Part shown: one piece after another, positions 59,851-64,000 of the stretch | Numbering within the stretch: the first letter of the stretch is position 1 | Layout of the letters: the number at the start of each line of letters is the position of its first letter | Assembly (NCBI GenBank): GCA_016712885.1 | Contig: JADJQF010000003.1 | Location: forward strand, 186,001 to 250,000 | DNA length: 64,000 nt | Source of the DNA: Candidatus Flexicrinis proximus | Lineage (GTDB): Bacteria; Chloroflexota; Anaerolineae; Aggregatilineales; Phototrophicaceae | Direction: 5' to 3' | Program-made: the position numbers and the translations under genes | Notes under the pieces: generated by a model | Databases searched by the model: none | The model's input: only the letters and a program-made list of their open reading frames with translations | What the model was told of the DNA's origin: nothing

Positions 59851-59912
59851 CAGGGTAACGGAGTCGGGAGAGTGGCAGCCCTCCCGCGAGGCAGCGCCCC
59901 GCGCCCCGCATT
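59851..59912 (+). repeat. Structured intergenic repeat, copy R10 (partial)
   Basis: GGAGTCGGGAGAGTGGCAGC, CCTCCCGCGAG and GCAGCGCCCCGC: middle hairpin with a different but still paired stem, and half of the terminal hairpin. It lies in the gap 59717-60053 together with R11; no gene is seen in that gap. Confidence 0.7.
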
Positions 59913-59958
59913 TCTATCAGACTTCTCAGTGAATGTGTTGCAGTATCGCCTTCCAGCC

Positions 59959-60044
59959 GCGAAAGGAGCGCATGCGCTCCTTTCGCGAGGTGGGGGAGTC
60001 GAGAGGGTGACAACCCTCTCGCGGGGTTCGGGGCAGCGCCCCGA
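59959..60044 (+). repeat. Structured intergenic repeat, copy R11
   Basis: Variable module is a perfect 28-bp palindrome (GCGAAAGGAGCGCA and its complement, 59959-59986), then GGGGGAGTCGAGAGGG, ACAACCCTCTCGCGG and the terminal hairpin TCGGGGCAGCGCCCCGA, in which both arms differ from the common GGAGGC/GCCTCC form yet remain paired. Confidence 0.88.
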
Positions 60045-60053
60045 GTTATTCGC

Positions 60054-60884
60054 CTAGCGCCGCTTAACGCGCGTCCGCAGCCCTTGCATGGCGAACAGGA
60101 ACAGCACGCCGCCCATCAGCAGGCACGATCCCAGCCCGCGCAGCATCAGGTCGCCATCCCAGCCCGTGTTGATCAGCGCCCGCATCGCCTCCAGCGGATA
60201 GGTGATCGGGTTGTAGAGCGCCGCCGTGCGGATCCAGCCGGTCAGCAGTTCGAAGGGGACATAGGTCGCGGTCAGGAAGGTCAGCGGGAAAAACAGGAAG
60301 CTCGCGCCGCCGGTCGCCGAGGCCGACCCCGTGAATAGCGCCACCCCGACCGTAAATCCGGCGAAACTCACACCGATGAACGTCGCGAAGACCAGCGTCG
60401 CCAGCAGGCCCACTGCGCCGGTGTTCGGCTGGAGCCCCATCAGCAGCGCCAGTCCCAGGATCACCGACGTCTGGATGGTCAGGATCAGCGCGCCTGCGAT
60501 CATCGGCCCCAATACCAGTGCCGCGCGGTTGACCGGCGTTAGCATCAGCTTGTCGAAATAGCCGCGTTCGATGTCGCGGACAATGCTTTGCCCCGCGATG
60601 CTCGCGCCCGACAGCGCCGAACTGATGATCGTCAGCGGAACGATGAACCCCAGGTAGCTTTGGCCGGCCAGGAAGAACTGCGCCGCGCCGCTCAGCGTCG
60701 CGCTGTTCACCAGCAGGAAGAACACGCTGATCAGCAGCGGTGGCAGGATCGACGCCGGATCGCGGAAGTTCGTGATCAGCGTACGCCGTGTCAGCATCGC
60801 CAGCTGCGCGAAGAACGGCATGGTATTGGCACGGCCGTCGGTGACGACGCCGGCATAGGTGGACTCACGGGCAATGACAGCCAT
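60054..60884 (-). CDS. ABC-2 type transporter permease (DrrB-like)
   Basis: 276-residue permease with six membrane segments: RRTLITNFRDPASILPPLLISVFF start, IAGQSIVRDIERGYFDKLMLTPVNRAALVLG (ABC-2 signature), and ATYVPFELLTGWIRTAALYNPITYPLEAMRAL near the end. It works with the DrrA-like ATPase, from which it is separated by 272 bases that hold repeat R12. Daunorubicin-type drug efflux is the family model; the real substrate is unknown. Confidence 0.92.
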   Translation of the reverse strand: MAVIARESTYAGVVTDGRANTMPFFAQLAMLTRRTLITNFRDPASILPPLLISVFFLLVNSATLSGAAQFFLAGQSYLGFIVPLTIISSALSGASIAGQSIVRDIERGYFDKLMLTPVNRAALVLGPMIAGALILTIQTSVILGLALLMGLQPNTGAVGLLATLVFATFIGVSFAGFTVGVALFTGSASATGGASFLFFPLTFLTATYVPFELLTGWIRTAALYNPITYPLEAMRALINTGWDGDLMLRGLGSCLLMGGVLFLFAMQGLRTRVKRR

Positions 60885-60975
60885 TACAGTACTCCTCTAA
60901 TGGACTCGGGCTTCTGGATTTTGAATGGGCTAGGGTAGGGCGTGTTGCGTGCTGCTGTTAGTGCATTAGCTTTAG

Positions 60976-61158
60976 AGGCTGCTTATGAACTCAGTTTGTG
61001 GAGGCAGCCCTCCACACCTCCGCAAGGGACTTGCGCCCTCGACCCCTCATCTGTGAGTTTGTGGCGTGAGCGCCACAAACTCCGTATGGGAGGTGCAGGA
61101 GTGCAAACTCCTGCCGGGGTTTGGGGTGGAACCCCATCGAAAGTGCAAAACAAGTTCT
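60976..61158 (-). repeat. Structured intergenic repeat, copy R12 (full length)
   Basis: Minus-strand order: a TAGAACTTGTTTTGCAC end, TGGGGTTCCACCCCA, CAGGAGTTTGCACTCCTG, variable hairpin AGTTTGTGGCGCTCACGCCACAAACT, GAGGGCGCAAGTCCCTTGC and TGGAGGGCTGCCTCCA, ending near GAACTCAGTTTG. The outer ends share GAACTnnGTTT. It is inserted between the ATPase and permease genes of one transporter. Confidence 0.87.
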
Positions 61159-62125
61159 AGGCGCTCTGCGTTTCGGTTTCGAAATCGAAACGCTGTCCCG
61201 TGACTTTCAGGAAAACGTCGTCGAGAGTCGGCTGCGTCAGAGTCAGTGAGACCACTTCCAACTGCGCGTCGGTCAGCCGGTTGACCACCGCTGGCACCAC
61301 TTCTGCGCCGTTAGCGCGGTACAGCCGCACTGTACGCCGGTCGACCTGTGTCCTGTCGAACATATCGCGCAGCCGGGCCTCGGCCAGTTCCGCCGACTCG
61401 CTGTCCTTCAGCGTCACGTTGACCGATTCGCGTCCAAGTGCCGCTTTCAGCGCCGCCGGCTGTCCCTCAGACACGATTTTGCCCTTGTTGATGATCGCGA
61501 TCCGGTCCGCCAGTTCGTCGGCTTCTTCCAGGTACTGCGTTGTGAGGAAGATCGTCATGTCGTACTCGCGGTTCAGCCGCTTGACTTCCGTCCAGATGTC
61601 GCGCCGGCTCGCCGGATCGAGCCCGGTGGTCGGTTCGTCGAGGAACAGGATTTCGGGACGGTGCACCAGCGCCAGCGCCAGATCCAGCCGCCGCCGCATG
61701 CCGCCCGAATACTTCCCGACACGCCGCTCGGTGAATTCGCTCAGCTTCACGATCTCCAGCAGTTCGTGCGCGCGCTTCATCGCGTCGCGCTTGCTCATCC
61801 CGAACAACTGCCCCTGGATCGATAGCAGTTCCAGCGATTTCATGATCGGATCAAGCCCGATCTCCTGCAGCGCCACGCCGGCCACCCGCCGCACATCCCG
61901 CGCCTGTGTCACAATGTCATACCCGCCCACGCTCGCCGCGCCTTCGGTCGGCAGCCCCAGCGTCGTCAGCATTTGCACCGTCGTCGATTTGCCCGCGCCG
62001 TTCGGCCCCAGGAACCCGAAGATTTCCCCGTGCTCCACCTTGAACGACACGCCGTCCACTGCGGCAAAATCGCCGTAACGCTTGATCAGGTTGTCTGCGA
62101 TGATCTCTCGGTTTACTCTGTCCAT
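61157..62125 (-). CDS. ABC transporter ATP-binding protein (DrrA-like)
   Basis: 322-residue ATPase. Walker A GPNGAGKST, then VAGVALQEIGLDPIM, signature KYSGGMRRRLDLALALVHRP, Walker B ILFLDEPTTGLDPASRRDIW and switch IFLTTQYLEEADELADRIAII match the DrrA subfamily, and the C-terminal accessory region ends VSLTLTQPTLDDVFLKVTG. It starts 12 bases after the MarR gene behind AGAGGG, so a MarR-controlled efflux operon is likely. Confidence 0.94.
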   Translation of the reverse strand: MDRVNREIIADNLIKRYGDFAAVDGVSFKVEHGEIFGFLGPNGAGKSTTVQMLTTLGLPTEGAASVGGYDIVTQARDVRRVAGVALQEIGLDPIMKSLELLSIQGQLFGMSKRDAMKRAHELLEIVKLSEFTERRVGKYSGGMRRRLDLALALVHRPEILFLDEPTTGLDPASRRDIWTEVKRLNREYDMTIFLTTQYLEEADELADRIAIINKGKIVSEGQPAALKAALGRESVNVTLKDSESAELAEARLRDMFDRTQVDRRTVRLYRANGAEVVPAVVNRLTDAQLEVVSLTLTQPTLDDVFLKVTGQRFDFETETQSA

Positions 62126-62137
62126 AGTTCCCTCTGC

Positions 62138-62644
62138 TTACGCCTCATCCTCTGTACCGTCTGCACTTACGTTTACTGATCCGATCGGCCCCGCATCCCG
62201 CCCCATGGCCGCCACGAAGCGGTCGTTGAGCAAGGTCAGGCCTTCCAAGAGAGTCTTGCGCTCGCTGTCGCTCAGCGGCCCAAGGATTTCGCTGATCCGC
62301 TCCGCCGTGAACTCGTCGATCTTGCGCAGCATCTCGCGCCCAAACCCTGAGAGCGCCACATACACGACGCGCCGGTCATGGGTGTCCCGCTCGCGTGTCA
62401 CCCAGCCGCGCTCCTCCATCATGCTGATCGTGTTCGACATCGTCGGCGCGCTCACAGCCATCTGTTTTGCCAGCTCGCCTAACGTATAAGGCCGGACCGT
62501 CAGCATCCCCAGCAGTCCCATGTGCGACGGCGCAATGTCCAGCCGCGCCGAACGCATCTCTGCCCCCATCACCCGCATCACAAACGGGATGATTTCGAGC
62601 GTTCTGCGTGCGATTTCCTGGAGGTCTGTCGTGTGCGTACTCAT
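62138..62644 (-). CDS. MarR-family transcriptional regulator
   Basis: 168-residue winged-helix repressor. The DNA-binding part is YTLGELAKQMAVSAPTMSNTISMMEERGWVTRERDTHDRRVVYVALSGFGRE, with the family's DxxDxR wing motif intact. The N- and C-terminal helices form the dimer. It precedes the DrrA/DrrB-like pair and probably represses it, being relieved by a drug-like ligand. TTTAGC-type half-sites upstream (62654-62690) are candidate operators. Confidence 0.92.
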   Translation of the reverse strand: MSTHTTDLQEIARRTLEIIPFVMRVMGAEMRSARLDIAPSHMGLLGMLTVRPYTLGELAKQMAVSAPTMSNTISMMEERGWVTRERDTHDRRVVYVALSGFGREMLRKIDEFTAERISEILGPLSDSERKTLLEGLTLLNDRFVAAMGRDAGPIGSVNVSADGTEDEA

Positions 62645-62654
62645 GGTTTGATTT

Positions 62655-62688
62655 CGTTAGCTGTGCTAAACAATAGACAGGCTAAACA
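62655..62688. promoter_or_regulatory. Candidate MarR operator region
   Basis: GTTAGCTGTGCTAAAC (62656-62671) is an imperfect inverted repeat (GTTAGC and GCTAAAC), and GCTAAAC recurs at about 62681, 16 bases on. The spacing and position just before the MarR gene suit autoregulation. Confidence 0.4.
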
Positions 62689-62780
62689 TTAGGATGCAAA
62701 AGTAAATCATGCATGAGCGGCATCTAAATGCCTGCACAACGCACTTTGAGCGCTCCATAAGTGCCGTGTTAGCCGTCGCC

Positions 62781-62840
62781 AATGTGACGGGAGTCGAGAG
62801 GGTGACAACCCTCTCGCGGAGTCCGGGCAGCGCTCTGGCA
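62781..62840 (+). repeat. Structured intergenic repeat, copy R13 (short)
   Basis: GGGAGTCGAGAGGGTGACAA and CCCTCTCGCGGAG followed by a decayed terminal hairpin CCGGGCAGCGCTCTGG. With R14 it fills the gap 62645-62993; no gene is seen there. Confidence 0.75.
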
Positions 62841-62888
62841 TGTAAATTTGTCCAGTGAACGCGGAAGCACGCCATCTCCACCTCCCTG

Positions 62889-62983
62889 CTGCGAAATGAA
62901 CGCGCACTTGAGTTCATTTCGCAAGGTAGGGGAGTCGAGAGGGTGACAACCCTCTCGCGGGGAGCGGGGCAGCGCCCCGCCCT
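62889..62983 (+). repeat. Structured intergenic repeat, copy R14
   Basis: Variable hairpin TGCGAAATGAAC/GTTCATTTCGCA (62889-62922), GGGGAGTCGAGAGGGTGACA, ACCCTCTCGCGGGG and terminal hairpin GCGGGGCAGCGCCCCGC. It ends 11 bases before the stop of the last gene on the other strand. Confidence 0.87.
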
Positions 62984-62993
62984 TCCTATTTAC

Positions 62994-64000
62994 TTAGTCG
63001 AGGTCGAGCAGCCCGCTCGACTCAACCCATTCGCCGTTTTCAACCACATAGATGACCAGCGCGCTCGTTCCGCTGTGATCGTTAGGCGAAAACGACACGG
63101 GTGGCAGCAGGGTCCCGGTGTCTACCTCGTCGAAGGACTCCAGCGCCGCCCGGATGTTCGGCCCGCTGACCTCCGACCCGGCGTCGGAGACCTGCGTGAT
63201 CGCCTCGACCAACAGGCTCATCGCCGCCCACCCCTGGGTGAAGTTCAGCGTCGTATCCGTCAGCGAAAGCCCGCGTGCGGCCAGATACTCGCGCGGATCG
63301 TCCTGCCCGGCTACCTGGACGCTGGTCGGCGTGAAAGGCATCGCCCCCAGCACGCCTTCAGCCGCGCCCCCGGCCCGCGCGATTAATTGTTCGTTCGCGC
63401 ACCAGTTCAGGCAGCCGACCACTACCGAGCCGCCAAAGAAATCGTTGATGTTACGGACCAGCACCGCAGCCGGTCCCGCCGTGCTTTGAATCACCACGTG
63501 TGTCACGCCGTAGTCGTCCGCTTGCTGCAACTCCGCCGTATAGTCGGTGGCACCGCGCGGCATCCGCAGGCTCAGCGCGCCGCCCAGCCCCAGCCAGTCC
63601 GCGGCCTCAGCGGCCTGCCGGAGCGGATCGACCCCAAACGCGCTGTCGTCGTAGAAGATCGCCACGCTCATATCCGCCGCGCTGTTGCCGTCATCTTCCC
63701 ACAGCTCGACCATGTACTCCATCAGCAGTTCAATCTGATCGCCGTAGGTCGTCGCGATCACGAAGTTGTACGGCGCATCGCCGTTCGGGTCGTCCAGCGA
63801 GTCGGAGTACGACGCCGAAATGAACGGGATTCCGTCGTCTGCCGCTTCGCCCACCAGCGCCTGCGTATCGTCCGTGCCCCAGCCCATCACCGCCACCGCG
63901 CCTTGCGCCACGGCCTGCCGGTAAATACTCACCGCCGTGTTGACACTGTTGCCGGAATCCGCGCCCAGTAGTTCGATCTCCCGGCCGTTGATGCCGCCGT
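62994..64000 (-). CDS. ABC-type branched-chain amino-acid receptor (LivK-like), C-terminal part
   Basis: The frame runs off the window edge, so the N-terminus and any signal peptide are missing. The 335 residues seen are a type-I periplasmic binding fold: GGINGREIELLGADSGNS at the edge, then QGAVAVMGWGTDDTQALV, DGIPFISASYSDSL, YDDSAFGVDPLRQAAEAA and NFTQGWAAMSLLVEAITQV. The cut lies in the first lobe. Transporter partners would lie beyond the window. Ligand unknown. Confidence 0.85.
   Translation of the reverse strand, partial: GGINGREIELLGADSGNSVNTAVSIYRQAVAQGAVAVMGWGTDDTQALVGEAADDGIPFISASYSDSLDDPNGDAPYNFVIATTYGDQIELLMEYMVELWEDDGNSAADMSVAIFYDDSAFGVDPLRQAAEAADWLGLGGALSLRMPRGATDYTAELQQADDYGVTHVVIQSTAGPAAVLVRNINDFFGGSVVVGCLNWCANEQLIARAGGAAEGVLGAMPFTPTSVQVAGQDDPREYLAARGLSLTDTTLNFTQGWAAMSLLVEAITQVSDAGSEVSGPNIRAALESFDEVDTGTLLPPVSFSPNDHSGTSALVIYVVENGEWVESSGLLDLD

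Overview
The window is a high-GC, gene-dense bacterial chromosome segment with about 50 protein genes, most behind recognisable Shine-Dalgarno sites and many joined by ATGA, GTGA, TAATG or TGATG stop-start overlaps. The gene mix suggests Chloroflexota (Anaerolineae-like): a SigK/RskA-type ECF sigma and anti-sigma pair, an F420-type LLM oxidoreductase, several double-domain ABC binding proteins, Thr/Pro-rich anchored exoenzymes, and no outer-membrane machinery. This assignment is inference; no rRNA or tRNA gene was seen to confirm it.

Layout. 1-3.7 kb: the end of an SMP-30-like gene, a GH44 glycosidase with a frameshift, and an agmatine deiminase gene with an internal deletion. 3.9-10.1 kb (minus): a MacA/MacB-like efflux operon whose last gene is a fused double LivK-like binding protein. 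10.3-15.7 kb: two MFS transporters, an SDR, a creatininase-family amidohydrolase and an LLM oxidoreductase. 15.8-18.5 kb: a TIR-NACHT-HEAT protein with its own promoter and terminator. 18.6-22.8 kb: a four-gene Mn/Zn/Fe ABC importer behind a DtxR/MntR-like operator; the last permease carries a cysteine-rich insertion and a C-terminal winged helix. 23-28 kb (minus): an acyl-CoA dehydrogenase, MFS, small acidic protein and HI0933-type flavoprotein operon, then a ComEA-like lipoprotein. 28-32.6 kb: an anchored serine protease, flavodoxin, and a cobalamin riboswitch driving a BtuC/BtuD-like pair. 32.9-37.3 kb: MFS, RskA/ECF sigma, TatB/TatC.

37.3-42.2 kb: a heterodimeric ABC exporter behind a palindromic operator, and an APH-fold kinase. 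42.4-47 kb (minus): a complete branched-chain amino-acid ABC operon (LivK-H-M-G-F), LivH frameshifted. 47.2-50.2 kb: a metal-ligand-poor M24 (creatinase-like) protein and an M23-SH3-glycosidase fusion. 50.3-59 kb (minus): a complete Aap-type amino-acid ABC operon (J-Q-M-P) followed, after a six-copy 84-bp tandem array, by an internally duplicated binding protein and one permease. 59.2-64 kb (minus): a small lipoprotein, a MarR-DrrA-DrrB-like drug-efflux operon and the C-terminal part of another LivK-like protein cut by the window edge.

The strongest unexplained signal lies between the genes: a dispersed family of structured multi-hairpin repeats (14 copies recognised in 64 kb) built from the same ordered hairpins, one of which changes sequence from copy to copy while keeping complementary arms. 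Full copies reach about 150-170 bp and the best one is bounded by perfect 10-bp inverted repeats, so the family looks like a MITE/REPIN-like element or a family of structured RNAs. A second palindromic family gives rise to the 84-bp array. Two of the three broken genes differ by one base in a C/G run, so sequencing error must be excluded before they are called pseudogenes.
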